Shown here in pieces: positions 1 to 9,034 of a stretch of DNA of 64,000 bases (its first letter is position 1; each line of letters opens with the position of its first letter). Made by a program: the position numbers and the translations under genes. Source of the DNA: an uncultured Anaerotruncus sp. (GTDB lineage: Bacteria > Bacillota > Clostridia > Oscillospirales > Acutalibacteraceae); contig UQDL01000001.1 in the NCBI GenBank assembly GCA_900539775.1, forward strand, positions 186,001-250,000. Reading direction: 5' to 3'. Below the pieces are notes generated by a model. That model was not told where the DNA came from, did no database searches, and saw nothing but the letters and a program-made list of their open reading frames with translations.

Positions 1-549
1 TATATAATAGATAAAATCATAATGCATAGAGCCGTAAAGCTTTGACACCATGCCCAAAGGCACAGTGGGCACAAGGCGGGAAACGGCAAGAATATAGGGA
101 TTGCCGCTGCCCTTAAAGAGCACCCAGTTTTTTATAAAGCGAGCCTGATGAATATTCAAAATCATCATGGCCCAACCGCCGCCGATGAATTTGCCCTCTT
201 GATATTTTATAGCAAAAAACATCAGGCTGCATAAAAGATTTATAATCAATGCGGTGGAAAGCGGAAACACCATGCCGGCTATAATGGAAAGAACGCTTAC
301 CGGCAAAGGAAGCTGCGTTTTTGCAAGCCAAAGAGCAAAAATGCACGCCAAAATTTCCATGTGCGTGTTTAGCCCCGCAACCGCTTTTTCAATTTTTTTA
401 AGAAAATTTATTATTGCATCAAATCGCATTTCAAGGCTTGCCTGATGCACCATTGCAATAATAAGCGCCACAATGCAGGCAACCGTTACAAGCACGATTA
501 TCAGAGATATTAAATTTGTTTGGCGGCGCTTACTTTTACGCACACACAT
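1..549 (-). CDS. DedA/TVP38 (VTT-domain) membrane protein, partial
   Basis: Open frame of 183 codons that continues past the left edge, so the C-terminus is missing. It starts at an ATG (547-549) just after a GGAG, reading MCVRKSKRRQ. A basic N-terminus is followed by a hydrophobic segment at about residues 12-31 and two more near 60-80 and 90-115. The stretch near residue 155 (GSGNPYILAVSRLVPTVPLG) resembles the conserved SNARE-associated (VTT) region of TVP38/TMEM64/DedA proteins, which act in membrane lipid handling. It lies 17 bp behind pheA on the same strand and is probably the last visible cistron of the aromatic operon. The family call rests on one motif and the membrane pattern, and the substrate is unknown. 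Confidence 0.6.
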   Translation of the reverse strand, partial: MCVRKSKRRQTNLISLIIVLVTVACIVALIIAMVHQASLEMRFDAIINFLKKIEKAVAGLNTHMEILACIFALWLAKTQLPLPVSVLSIIAGMVFPLSTALIINLLCSLMFFAIKYQEGKFIGGGWAMMILNIHQARFIKNWVLFKGSGNPYILAVSRLVPTVPLGMVSKLYGSMHYDFIYYI

Positions 550-566
550 CACTCCGATTCAAAAAA

Positions 567-1694
567 TCAATACTCGTGATAGTTTCCGAGAAATGTAAAA
601 TCGGGCAGTTCGGAGGAAAGCGCACAAATTAAATCAAGCGTTTTTTCATCCTTAATATTGCCCATAATATCAATGTAAAAATAATAGCTGAAATCGCCGT
701 TTCCGATTGGGCGTGATTCAATTTTTGTTAAATTGAGCCCTGCCATTGAAAACCTGCCAAGCACACGATAAAGTGAGCCCGTGGTGTGCGGCAATGAAAA
801 AATCAAAGAAATTTTATCTGCATTATTTTCAATTATCAGCTTTTTTGAGATAACGATAAATCTTGTTTTATTGTTGCTTACATTTTGCACAGAGGCTTTA
901 AGCACTTTAAGGCCGTATTTTTTTGCGGCCTCTTCAGAGCAAAGCACACCTATATCATTTCTGGGGCTTTCTGCAACAAACTTTGCCGCTGCTGCGGTGT
1001 TTGTGTAGTTAATCCCCGTAAAATCAAAGTTTTTAAGAAAATCAGAACACTGCGAAAGCGCCTGCGGATGGCTGTAAACATCATTTATATTTTGATATTC
1101 AACCCCTTGCTTTGCGCAAAGGCAATGATTAACCTCAAGCGAATAGGAGCCTACAACATAAAATCTGTATTTCAAAATCAAATCATAAGCCTCATGAACG
1201 GAGCCTGCTGTTGAGTTTTCAACCGGAATAACGCCAAACGGAGCCTCGCCCTTATTAACCGCCTCAAACACATCTTCAAACAACCTGTAATGCTTAATTT
1301 GAGGATTTTTAAAAAGCGAAAGTGCGGTTTTATCCGCATAGCTGCCGTTTTCGCCGGCACACGCCACAATTGTGTTTGGGGCAAGGAAGCTTTCACATTC
1401 CGATGCTTCAATAAGTTCTCTCAGCTCTTTGCCGCCGCCGATGATTTTGTGCTGCAATGCACGGGAAGCATCCATGGTGGCTGCAAAAACAGTTGCAACC
1501 GTGTCGCCCTGCTCGCCGCATTTTTTCTGCACATCATCAAGAATTTCACGCTCACGCTGCTCATTCAAAACAGGCAGCCCTCTTTTAACCTTGTATTCGG
1601 CCACCTTTTTTGAAATTTCCATTCTTTGCAAAAGCAGCGGAATAAGCTGCTCATCAATTTCATCAATCTGTTTTCTTAAATCAAGTAAATCCAT
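567..1694 (-). CDS. pheA: Bifunctional chorismate mutase/prephenate dehydratase (P-protein)
   Basis: 375 aa, the usual length of a fused P-protein. Residues 1-85 are an AroQ-type chorismate mutase (LRKQIDEIDEQLIPLLLQR, then YKVKRGLPVLNEQRERE). Residues 105-285 are prephenate dehydratase with the ENSTAGSV and TRFIVISK motifs. Residues 295-375 are an ACT domain with the ESRP phenylalanine-binding motif. It converts chorismate through prephenate to phenylpyruvate in the cytosol, and the ACT domain predicts feedback inhibition by phenylalanine. It is the fifth gene of the tyrA-aroB-aroA-aroC-pheA operon, 8 bp after aroC, with its Shine-Dalgarno (AAGGA) inside the end of aroC. Family assignment is secure. 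Confidence 0.95.
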   Translation of the reverse strand: MDLLDLRKQIDEIDEQLIPLLLQRMEISKKVAEYKVKRGLPVLNEQREREILDDVQKKCGEQGDTVATVFAATMDASRALQHKIIGGGKELRELIEASECESFLAPNTIVACAGENGSYADKTALSLFKNPQIKHYRLFEDVFEAVNKGEAPFGVIPVENSTAGSVHEAYDLILKYRFYVVGSYSLEVNHCLCAKQGVEYQNINDVYSHPQALSQCSDFLKNFDFTGINYTNTAAAAKFVAESPRNDIGVLCSEEAAKKYGLKVLKASVQNVSNNKTRFIVISKKLIIENNADKISLIFSLPHTTGSLYRVLGRFSMAGLNLTKIESRPIGNGDFSYYFYIDIMGNIKDEKTLDLICALSSELPDFTFLGNYHEY

Positions 1695-1702
1695 TAAAGC
1701 AA

Positions 1703-2794
1703 TTATCCTTTTATACCATCCTGCATAATCAAATCCAAAACCACAAGCGCCGCAGTTGCTTCTGCCACCGGAACGGCACGCGGCACAATGCAGGGATCAT
1801 GCCTGCCTTTAATTACAAGCTTTTCATTTTGCATTGTTGCCAAATCAACACTGTCCTGCTCCTTAGAAATGGAGGGTGTGGGTTTAACGGCAATTGAAAA
1901 CACAAGCGGTGCGCCGCTGCTCATGCCGCCGAGCACTCCGCCGTTGTTGTTTGACTTAAAAGCAACGCTGCCGTTTTTGATTTCATAAGGATCATTTGCC
2001 TCACTGCCGAGCATTTCGGCAAAGCCGAAACCTGCTCCGAACTGAACTCCCTTAACGGCGGGAATTGCAAAAAGCGCTGCCGAGAGCTTGCTTTCAACGG
2101 TTGAAAAAATATTGGACCCCAAGCCAACGGGAATCCCCGTTACGGCACATTCTATAACACCGCCGGCGGAATCGCCCGAAAGGCGAGCAGTTTCAATAAA
2201 ATCACGCATTTCCTGCTCTGCTTCTTTTCTGAGAACGGGGAAAAAGTCATAAGTTAGGCCCTCAAGCGTTTTAGGGGAGATATTAACACGGTCAATGGCA
2301 TCATCATGAACATTGCCGATTTGCAAAATATGAGAGCCGATGCAAATTTCATGTTTTCTTAAAATTTGCTTTGCGATTGCACCAGCAAAAACTATCGGCG
2401 CCGTGAGCCTGCCGCTGAAATGCCCGCCGCCTCTGACATCATTGAAGCCGCCGTATTTCACAAAAGCGGGATAATCGCTGTGGCCCGGACGTGGCACAAG
2501 ATGCACATTTTCATAATCGCCGCTGCGTGTATTTGTATTTTCAATTATCATTGCAAGCGGAGCACCCGTGGTGGTGCCGTTTAAAACGCCGCTTAAAATA
2601 CGAGGCAAATCCGCCTCTTTGCGTGAAGTTGAGGTTTTATCTTTACCCGGAGCTCTGCGAGCCATTTCACGCTCTATTTCCTGCATATCAAGCTTAATTC
2701 CGGCAGGGAGCCCGTCAACAACGCAGCCGATTGCCGAACCGTGGCTTTCGCCAAACACGGAAAGCTTGATTTTTTCACCTGTTATCGAAGACAA
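1703..2794 (-). CDS. aroC: Chorismate synthase, TTG start
   Basis: Last step of the shikimate pathway: EPSP to chorismate, FMNH2-dependent. The N-terminal SITGEKIKLSVFGESHG and internal RPGHSDYPAFVKYGG and SGRLTAP motifs are diagnostic. The frame is open up to 2827, but I place the start at a TTG (2792-2794): it has a GGAGG eight bases upstream and gives MSSITGEKIKL, the usual AroC N-terminus, for a 363-aa product. The upstream ATG would add 11 unlikely residues. The start lies inside the end of aroA (20-bp overlap), which suggests translational coupling. Confidence 0.93.
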   Translation of the reverse strand: MSSITGEKIKLSVFGESHGSAIGCVVDGLPAGIKLDMQEIEREMARRAPGKDKTSTSRKEADLPRILSGVLNGTTTGAPLAMIIENTNTRSGDYENVHLVPRPGHSDYPAFVKYGGFNDVRGGGHFSGRLTAPIVFAGAIAKQILRKHEICIGSHILQIGNVHDDAIDRVNISPKTLEGLTYDFFPVLRKEAEQEMRDFIETARLSGDSAGGVIECAVTGIPVGLGSNIFSTVESKLSAALFAIPAVKGVQFGAGFGFAEMLGSEANDPYEIKNGSVAFKSNNNGGVLGGMSSGAPLVFSIAVKPTPSISKEQDSVDLATMQNEKLVIKGRHDPCIVPRAVPVAEATAALVVLDLIMQDGIKG

Positions 2795-3986
2795 ATGCTT
2801 TTCCTCCCACGCTGTTGTAATCATCAAAAAATGACGGGTATGACTTATTTATGCTTTCGGCATCGGAAATTGCCGTGTCTGCCGCCGCAAACATTGCAGC
2901 AACCGAAAAAGCCATAACAATTCGGTGATCATTGTACCCCATAAGGCTTGCGCCGTGCACATTGCCCGAGGGAGTAATTATCATACCGTCTGCCGTTTCC
3001 AGAGCGTCAACGCCCATAAGCCGCAAATTGGAAACAACCGCCGCCAATCTGTTTGACTCCTTAAACCGAAGTCTTTCTGCTCCGTGAATAACGGTTTTGC
3101 CCTGCGCAAATGCAGCGGTAACTGCAATTGCAGGCACCATATCCGGAATATCGGAGCAATCTATATCAATGCCGCAAAGACGATTTTTTTTGCAGCGAAC
3201 GCTGTTTTCGCCGACGAAAACATCGGCGCCGAACTGCCGCATAACATCAACAACGGCCTTATCGCCCTGAGCCGAGGAATAATCAAGCCCCTGCAAGGTT
3301 ACATCACCGCCGATTGCCGCTGCGCTCATAAAAAATGCCGCCTGGCTCCAATCGCCCTCAACCGTTAAATTCTTTTTTTCATATTTCTGATTACCCGGCA
3401 CAAAATAGCCGCAATCCGTTTTACGCACCTCTATGCCGTAAAGTGCAAGCACACGCAAGGTCATATCAACATATGATTGCGATTGCAGCTCTGTGGTTAT
3501 TCGGATTTCCGAATCCCCGTTAAGCACGGGCAACGCAAGCAACAGCCCTGTGATATACTGAGAGCTGATATCGCCCCTAATTTCATAAATGCCGCTTTGA
3601 AGCCTTCCGCTTATTTCAAGAGGCAATCCGCCGCCGCTTTTAACCGAAACACCGTGCAACGGCAAAAGGCGAATATATTCGCCGAGCGGCCTTTGGGGCA
3701 GCAAACCGCTGCCGACAAAACGAACGCTTTTTCCGAGTGCAGCCGCAACCGGAACCGCAAAGCGAAGCGTGGAGCCGCTTTCAATGCAATCAAGAACTTG
3801 AGCGCCGCCCTTCAGCGCATTAAGCACGCCGACGGTGGCTTTCATATCCTTTGAATCTATAATCGGCGACACATTGCCGCCGCCTGCCAAAAATGAGCAA
3901 AACAGCGCTCTGTGAGCCGCAGATTTACTTGGCGGCACAACTACCGTGCCGTTTGGCTTTGAATTTTTTAACAACACGGTTTTCAT
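2775..3986 (-). CDS. aroA: 3-phosphoshikimate 1-carboxyvinyltransferase (EPSP synthase)
   Basis: 403 aa, slightly short for EPSP synthases (about 420-430). It joins shikimate-3-phosphate and phosphoenolpyruvate, the sixth step of the shikimate pathway. Visible motifs are PPSKSAAHRALF near the N-terminus (substrate-binding Lys/Ser), GDWSQAAFF in the middle and RLRFKESNRLAAV in the C-terminal lobe. The start ATG has GGGCGGA upstream. It is 69 bp downstream of aroB and overlaps aroC. Which EPSPS class it belongs to cannot be judged by eye. Confidence 0.95.
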   Translation of the reverse strand: MKTVLLKNSKPNGTVVVPPSKSAAHRALFCSFLAGGGNVSPIIDSKDMKATVGVLNALKGGAQVLDCIESGSTLRFAVPVAAALGKSVRFVGSGLLPQRPLGEYIRLLPLHGVSVKSGGGLPLEISGRLQSGIYEIRGDISSQYITGLLLALPVLNGDSEIRITTELQSQSYVDMTLRVLALYGIEVRKTDCGYFVPGNQKYEKKNLTVEGDWSQAAFFMSAAAIGGDVTLQGLDYSSAQGDKAVVDVMRQFGADVFVGENSVRCKKNRLCGIDIDCSDIPDMVPAIAVTAAFAQGKTVIHGAERLRFKESNRLAAVVSNLRLMGVDALETADGMIITPSGNVHGASLMGYNDHRIVMAFSVAAMFAAADTAISDAESINKSYPSFFDDYNSVGGKAFVFDNR

Positions 3987-4055
3987 AACATCCGCCCCAA
4001 CAAAACAAATTTAATCTTAAACACCGGCACAATAAAAGCCCGATTCACACAAAAA

Positions 4056-5114
4056 TTAAGATTCAACACCGAAAAGCTTCTTTATATCTGCCGTGGCAAC
4101 AGGCTTGATGAAGCTGCTGCCGATTTTTGAAAGCACAATAAAGTTTATACCGGCATCTGTGCTCTTTTTATCAAATGCCATTGCGGAAATAATATCCGAA
4201 AGGCTGTTTTCATCATCTGTTTTAAGATTGTATTTTTTCAGCACCGAGGCAATTTTGTCTGCCGTGCCGGGCTCTGTGATTCCGGCAGACTCGCCTGCTT
4301 TTGAAATCATAACCATGCCGATGCCTACCGCCTCGCCATGAGAAACGCCCGTAAAATTATGTAGTTTTTCTATTGCATGGCCTGCCGTGTGGCCGAAATT
4401 CAAAAGCGCCCTTTCACCGGCTTCTTTTTCGTCTCGCTCCACAACGCCTCTTTTAATATCCACACATTCATAAATAACATCTTCAATATATTCGTGAGCA
4501 TCACGATTTTGAACGGCATCAAAAAGAGACGCCGATTTTATGCAGCCGTACTTTATAACCTCGCCCATACCGTCGCTGAAATAATGCGGCGGCAAAGTGG
4601 AGAGCACATCGGGATCTATGATAACCAATGCCGGCTGATGAAATGCGCCGCACAGATTTTTGCCCTGCGGCAAATCAACGGCGGTTTTTCCGCCAACCGA
4701 GGAATCCACCTGCGACAAAAGCGTGGTTGGAATTTGAATATACTTTATGCCCCTTAAATATACGGCTGCGGCAAAGCCTGCCATATCACCGCAAACACCG
4801 CCGCCGAGAGCAACAACCGCATCCTTCCTTTTCAGCTCGTTTTCCGCCAAAAATTCAACGATTTTTATAAGCTGTGCCGTGTTTTTTGAGCTTTCACCCG
4901 CCTTAAAAACATATGTTACAACCTTAAAGCCGAGCGATTTAAGCTGATTTGCAACGCAATCCATATAAAGCGGAGCCACATTATCATCGCTTACCAAAGC
5001 AAGCGTTGCGGCCTGCGGAACTGCGGCTTTAACATATTCCGCACATTTTTGCAGCAGCCCTCTTTCAATGAGGATATCATAACCCGTGCCGACATTTACC
5101 TTGATTTTTCGCAT
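4056..5114 (-). CDS. aroB: 3-dehydroquinate synthase
   Basis: 352 aa. It makes 3-dehydroquinate from DAHP using NAD+ and a divalent metal. Family signatures are GGGVCGDMAGFAAAVYLRG, the dinucleotide-binding region QIPTTLLSQVDSSVGGKT, and the metal-ligand segments around GMGEVIKYG, LNFGHTAGHAIE and HGEAVGIGM. Its ATG overlaps the tyrA stop by one base (TGATG), a tight translational coupling. It is the second gene of the operon. AroD, AroE, AroK and DAHP synthase are not in this window and must be encoded elsewhere. Confidence 0.96.
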   Translation of the reverse strand: MRKIKVNVGTGYDILIERGLLQKCAEYVKAAVPQAATLALVSDDNVAPLYMDCVANQLKSLGFKVVTYVFKAGESSKNTAQLIKIVEFLAENELKRKDAVVALGGGVCGDMAGFAAAVYLRGIKYIQIPTTLLSQVDSSVGGKTAVDLPQGKNLCGAFHQPALVIIDPDVLSTLPPHYFSDGMGEVIKYGCIKSASLFDAVQNRDAHEYIEDVIYECVDIKRGVVERDEKEAGERALLNFGHTAGHAIEKLHNFTGVSHGEAVGIGMVMISKAGESAGITEPGTADKIASVLKKYNLKTDDENSLSDIISAMAFDKKSTDAGINFIVLSKIGSSFIKPVATADIKKLFGVES

Positions 5115-5938
5115 CAGCCGATCTCCTCTTTAATTTTATTTGCGCTTGCCATAAGCGATTCAAGCTCTGCCGAATCCTCTTTATCAATGGCCGCTCTGAA
5201 TTTTTCAAGATTTTGAACAAGATCGTCTATTTCACGAATAAGCGGTTCTTTATTGGCAATGAAGAGTTCACTCCACATTTCGCCGTTTATTCTTGCAACA
5301 CGAGAAACATCACGATAAGAGCCTGCCGAAAAGCCCGTGTGCATCGGTGCAAGCGGGCTGAGCACATAAGAGCAGGCAAGCACATGCGCAATTTGCGAAG
5401 TAAACGCAATCATTTCATCATGGTGCTCCGGCGTTGTTACAACCGTGCGGGCAAAGCCCATTTCACGGGCCAGCTCCGTTAAAGTATCTGTTTTTGACTT
5501 AGGCGCATTTGTGGGGGTGCAGATAAACGATGCATTGTCAAACAAGGTGGCAAGGCTGTTTTCATAGCCTGAAACCTCTCTGCCCGCCATGGGATGAGCG
5601 CCGATAAAGCTGAAGTTGAATTCTTCTTTTTCAAGAGTACGGCATATTTTTGTTTTAATTCCGCAACTGTCTGTTACAATACTGCCCGGCTTAAAAAGCG
5701 ATTTATGCTCTTCTATAAAAGGAACAATCGCATCCGGATAGAAATTTACAAAGGTGATATCTGCCTTTGGGATAAGCTCGGAAAGATCGCCGATTTCATC
5801 AACGGCGCCGTCCTCAAGCGCCTTTTCGGAAACGGATTGCGTTCTGTTCCAGCCCATTACATAATGATTTGTGTTTTTCTTAATGGTTTTGGCCAAGCTT
5901 GCGCCTATAAGCCCCAACCCCGCAATAAGTATTTTCAT
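5114..5938 (-). CDS. tyrA: Prephenate dehydrogenase
   Basis: 274 aa. An N-terminal Rossmann motif (GLGLIGASLAKTI, residues 6-18) binds NAD(P). The central AHPMAGRE motif and the C-terminal helical domain match TyrA. It oxidatively decarboxylates prephenate to 4-hydroxyphenylpyruvate, the tyrosine branch. There is no C-terminal ACT domain, so allosteric control is not apparent. It is the promoter-proximal gene of the aromatic operon, with a -10/-35 pair 45-70 bp upstream. Having the Tyr-branch gene first and the Phe-branch pheA last puts both terminal branches and the common trunk under one promoter. Confidence 0.93.
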   Translation of the reverse strand: MKILIAGLGLIGASLAKTIKKNTNHYVMGWNRTQSVSEKALEDGAVDEIGDLSELIPKADITFVNFYPDAIVPFIEEHKSLFKPGSIVTDSCGIKTKICRTLEKEEFNFSFIGAHPMAGREVSGYENSLATLFDNASFICTPTNAPKSKTDTLTELAREMGFARTVVTTPEHHDEMIAFTSQIAHVLACSYVLSPLAPMHTGFSAGSYRDVSRVARINGEMWSELFIANKEPLIREIDDLVQNLEKFRAAIDKEDSAELESLMASANKIKEEIG

Positions 5939-5976
5939 TTAAACCGCACTTTCATATTCAGAACACTATATATTAT

Positions 5977-6005
5977 ATAATAATATATAAATTAGGATAA
6001 ATCAA
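5977..6005 (-). promoter_or_regulatory. Promoter of the aromatic operon
   Basis: On the minus strand TTGATT (6000-6005), a 17-base AT-rich spacer and TATTAT (5977-5982), about 40 bp before the tyrA start. The leader is too short for a T-box riboswitch, so no Trp/Tyr/Phe T-box control is visible. Confidence 0.6.
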
Positions 6006-6046
6006 GAAATCTTAAAATAATTTATATTATCGCAATAAACGCAAAA

Positions 6047-7423
6047 TCACTTAACAAGGCGCACATTTTCAAGCCTTATATCTTCTGCCTGAGCCCTTGC
6101 CGCACTGCCTTCAAATCTGATAAGCTCCAGATTTTCAACATCCTTGGCATCAATTGCGCTTGCATATTCATCGCAAAGAGCACCCCAAGTGGTTTTTGTT
6201 TTCATAACGGTTATATCCTTGGCATTTCTTATAAAAAACGCCGAGTTTTCATATTTTTCAACGCCCCAATCAAGGCACGGGCGCAAATCATAAGCACCGC
6301 AGGGCCATTTGCTTGTTTTGGTTAAGCAAATTCGGCAGTTTTCAAATGTTACATCCTCTATCGGATTTTCCGGGCTGCCGTGAATTAAAACACCGTTTTC
6401 GCCCTTTGCCGTGATATTGAAAAAGCGAATGTTTTTAACCTTGCCGCTTTTTGTGTTTTCATCTCTGTTGAAGCTTGTTATCGTTATCGGCTCTGCCGTT
6501 CCCCACCAATCCGGGCAAAAGCGGCGTGTTTCGATAACAATGTTTGAATAGGAAACATTTTCAACATTGCCGCCGTCTCTGATTTGAATGGAAAGGCCTC
6601 TGTTTGAACGGCTGATGGTGCAATTTGAAACAATGATGTTTTTGAAATCGCCGACTCCCTCCGTGCCGATTTTTATTGCAGCGGAGGTGGACACAAGCGT
6701 GCAGCCATCTATAATAACATTTTCTGTTGGGCCGTATTCACTGTTTCCTTTTGAGGTTTTAAGGCAAATGCAATCATCTGCGCAGGTTACATGGCACCCC
6801 AAAATGCGCACATTTGAGCAATGATCGGGGTCTATACCGTCGCTGTTTGCAACATCAAGATCATTTAAAATTCTGATTCTGTCTATAAGCACATCATCAC
6901 AGCCTGCCGGATGAAGAGTCCAAAACGGGGCATCCTTAACCACAAAATCCTTAAAAGTGATATGATTGCTTTTTTCAATATAAATAACCGTTGGGCGGGG
7001 ATAGAATTCACCCGTAACATAATATCTGTCTTTACGCTGCACAAAGGCGTGGCCGTTTGCATCAATAGTGCCTTCGCCGCTGATTGTGCAATTATCCGCC
7101 TCAAAGCCATAGATAAAAACAAAGCTCGGCTTGCCGGTTACAGGGTTGCCGATAAGTGCCGTTTTTGGGTCATTTATCAGCTTATTGGGGCGAATATAGC
7201 CATCTATATTAGAAGTGGCTTTAAGCACCGCACCCTTTTGAATGTGCAAATCAACATTGCTTTTAAGGCGCACCGAATCACTGTAAAACACAAAGCCGCT
7301 TTGCAGCACAACCGTGCCTCCGCCGCTTTTTGCGCAATCATCAATTGCGTGCTGAATTGCAAAGGCATCATTTGTTTTGCCGTCTCCGGCGGCGCCGTAT
7401 TGCAGCACATTATATTCTTTCAT
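6047..7423 (-). CDS. Glycoside hydrolase family 28 (polygalacturonase-like)
   Basis: 458 aa from the ATG at 7423, which has GGGGG eight bases upstream; the frame extends 16 codons further without support. The N-terminus KEYNVLQYGAAGDGKTNDAFAIQ is the typical start of a GH28/pectate-lyase-like beta-helix. Catalytic signatures are NSDGIDPD (about residue 192) and CADDC (about 215), with an Arg in SIQIRDGG standing for the RIK motif. The usual GHG is replaced by GTEGVG, as in exo-acting and rhamnogalacturonan-type members. No signal peptide is visible, so it probably works in the cytosol on imported pectic oligosaccharides. It is a single gene divergent from the FAD protein. Confidence 0.88.
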   Translation of the reverse strand: MKEYNVLQYGAAGDGKTNDAFAIQHAIDDCAKSGGGTVVLQSGFVFYSDSVRLKSNVDLHIQKGAVLKATSNIDGYIRPNKLINDPKTALIGNPVTGKPSFVFIYGFEADNCTISGEGTIDANGHAFVQRKDRYYVTGEFYPRPTVIYIEKSNHITFKDFVVKDAPFWTLHPAGCDDVLIDRIRILNDLDVANSDGIDPDHCSNVRILGCHVTCADDCICLKTSKGNSEYGPTENVIIDGCTLVSTSAAIKIGTEGVGDFKNIIVSNCTISRSNRGLSIQIRDGGNVENVSYSNIVIETRRFCPDWWGTAEPITITSFNRDENTKSGKVKNIRFFNITAKGENGVLIHGSPENPIEDVTFENCRICLTKTSKWPCGAYDLRPCLDWGVEKYENSAFFIRNAKDITVMKTKTTWGALCDEYASAIDAKDVENLELIRFEGSAARAQAEDIRLENVRLVK

Positions 7424-7474
7424 ATTCGTTTCCCCCGTTTCTGCGCAAAAAAACGCCAAACTTTTTCGCATACA

Positions 7475-7503
7475 ATAATATCACACCTTTTGGGGTTTGA
7501 CAA
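7475..7503 (-). promoter_or_regulatory. Promoter of the GH28 gene
   Basis: Minus strand TTGTCA (7498-7503), 17-base spacer, TATTAT (7475-7480). Its -35 box overlaps the -35 of the opposite promoter at 7497-7502, so the two divergent promoters probably compete for polymerase. Confidence 0.65.
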
Positions 7504-7525
7504 GTAAAATAAGATATGATATTAT
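7497..7525 (+). promoter_or_regulatory. Promoter of the FAD-dependent dehydrogenase gene
   Basis: TTGACA (7497-7502), 17-base spacer, TATTAT (7520-7525): near-consensus sigma-A promoter. It predicts a transcript start near 7532 and a leader of about 85 nt containing a nested hairpin (7540-7582). Confidence 0.75.
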
Positions 7526-7539
7526 ATAGCCGTAAGCAA

Positions 7540-7582
7540 AGCTGCCAGGTATTCCTCAGTTCAACGGAATGCAAAGGCAGCT
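7540..7582 (+). promoter_or_regulatory. Nested hairpin in the 5' leader
   Basis: AGCTGCC (7540-7546) pairs with GGCAGCT (7576-7582), and inside it ATTCC (7551-7555) pairs with GGAAT (7566-7570) around a ten-base loop. It begins about 8 nt after the predicted transcript start and ends 36 nt before the ATG. No U-tract follows, so it is not a plain terminator. I do not recognise it as a known riboswitch. Confidence 0.45.
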
Positions 7583-7618
7583 AATTTTATGCTTAAATAT
7601 TTTTTAAATGGTGAAATT

Positions 7619-9001
7619 ATGAAAAAATATGATGTTGCAATAGTGGGCGCAGGCCCTGCCGGTATTTTTACCGCAATCGAAATGATAAAAAAAGGCAGCA
7701 AAAAAAGCATTATAATAATTGAAAAAGGCAAATCCGTTGAAAAAAGAAAATGCCCCAAGGCAATTACCGGCAAATGCATGAATTGCAAGCCCTATTGCCA
7801 CATCACAACAGGATTTTCCGGAGCAGGTGCGTTTTCGGACGGTAAACTTTCACTTTCCTATGAGGTGGGCGGCAATTTGCCAGAGCTTATTGGCGAGGAC
7901 TTGGCTCAGGAAACTATTGATTACACGGATAAGATTTACCTTGAATTCGGTGCAGACACTCATATTGAGGGAATCGGCAACACAGAAGAGGTTAAGGAGA
8001 TCCGCAAGCGTGCAATTCAGGCAGGTCTTAAATTGGTTGACTGCCCGATCCGCCATTTAGGCACGGAAAAGGCACACGACCTTTATTTTGACATTGAAAA
8101 ATATTTGATTGCGCAGGGTGTTGATATTTTGTTTGACAGCCAATGCAGCGATTTGATTTTGAAAGACGAAAAATGCCTTGGTGTTCGCCTTGAAAACGGC
8201 GAGGAAATTTATGCGGCAGACACCGTTGTTGCCACAGGCAGAAGAGGCGCGGATTGGCTTGAAAAGCTTTGCGCAGACCACGGTATCGCCCATCAGCCCG
8301 GCACGGTAGACATAGGTGTTCGTGTTGAAGTGCGCAACGAAATTATTGAAAAAATCAACGATGTGCTTTATGAATCAAAGCTTGTTGGCTATCCGAAGCC
8401 GTTTAAAAACAAGGTGCGCACATTCTGCCAAAATCCCGGCGGCTTTGTGGCGCAGGAAAATTATGATAACGACCTTGCCGTTGTTAACGGCCATTCATAT
8501 AAAGAGCTTAAAAGCCAAAACACAAACCTGGCAATTTTATGCTCTCACAATTTTTCGGTGCCGTTTAATCAGCCGATTGCATATGCGCAAAAGGTTGGCG
8601 AGCTTACCAATATGCTTGGCGACGGCCATATTCTTGTGCAGCGCTTCGGTGATATTCTTGAGGGCAAACGCACTTGGCAAAAGGAGCTTTCGCAAAGCAA
8701 CCTGCGCCCCACTCTTCCCGATGCGGTTGCAGGAGACATCACGGCGGCAATGCCTTATCGTGCAATGACCAACATCATCAACTTTATTCACGCAATGGAC
8801 CATGTTGTGCCCGGCTTTGCGGGAGACGAAACCCTGCTTTACAGCCCTGAGCTGAAGTTTTATTCAAACAGAGTTAAGATGGATACGGATTTCAACACAA
8901 ACATTCAGGGATTGCATTGCCTTGGCGATTCAAGCGGATGGACAAGAGGCTTGATGATGGCTTCCGTTCACGGCGTTTTGATGGGCAGAAAGCTTGTTTA
9001 A
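7619..9001 (+). CDS. NAD(P)/FAD-dependent dehydrogenase (COG2509-like)
   Basis: 460 aa starting MKKYDVAIVGAGPAGIFTAIE, with a GxGxxG FAD-binding motif at residues 9-14. The start at 7619 is preferred over an in-frame ATG at 7589 because GGTGA precedes it and the Rossmann strand then begins at once. A Cys-rich stretch near residue 44 (CPKAITGKCMNCKPYC) and the following FSGAGAFSDGKLSLS are typical of the uncharacterised FAD-dependent dehydrogenase family COG2509. A second nucleotide-binding ATGRRGADWL lies near 206 and a C-terminal GDSSGWTRGLMMASVHG near 438. The substrate is unknown. Monocistronic, with its own promoter and terminator. Confidence 0.82.
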   Translation: MKKYDVAIVGAGPAGIFTAIEMIKKGSKKSIIIIEKGKSVEKRKCPKAITGKCMNCKPYCHITTGFSGAGAFSDGKLSLSYEVGGNLPELIGEDLAQETIDYTDKIYLEFGADTHIEGIGNTEEVKEIRKRAIQAGLKLVDCPIRHLGTEKAHDLYFDIEKYLIAQGVDILFDSQCSDLILKDEKCLGVRLENGEEIYAADTVVATGRRGADWLEKLCADHGIAHQPGTVDIGVRVEVRNEIIEKINDVLYESKLVGYPKPFKNKVRTFCQNPGGFVAQENYDNDLAVVNGHSYKELKSQNTNLAILCSHNFSVPFNQPIAYAQKVGELTNMLGDGHILVQRFGDILEGKRTWQKELSQSNLRPTLPDAVAGDITAAMPYRAMTNIINFIHAMDHVVPGFAGDETLLYSPELKFYSNRVKMDTDFNTNIQGLHCLGDSSGWTRGLMMASVHGVLMGRKLV

Positions 9002-9034
9002 TAAAACAGAAAGTAAAATCAACTGAAATTTTTA

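Noticed and set aside
5939..6046. T-box or Trp-type attenuator before the aromatic operon
   Set aside because: The leader is too short and AT-rich, without a specifier loop, antiterminator or leader peptide.
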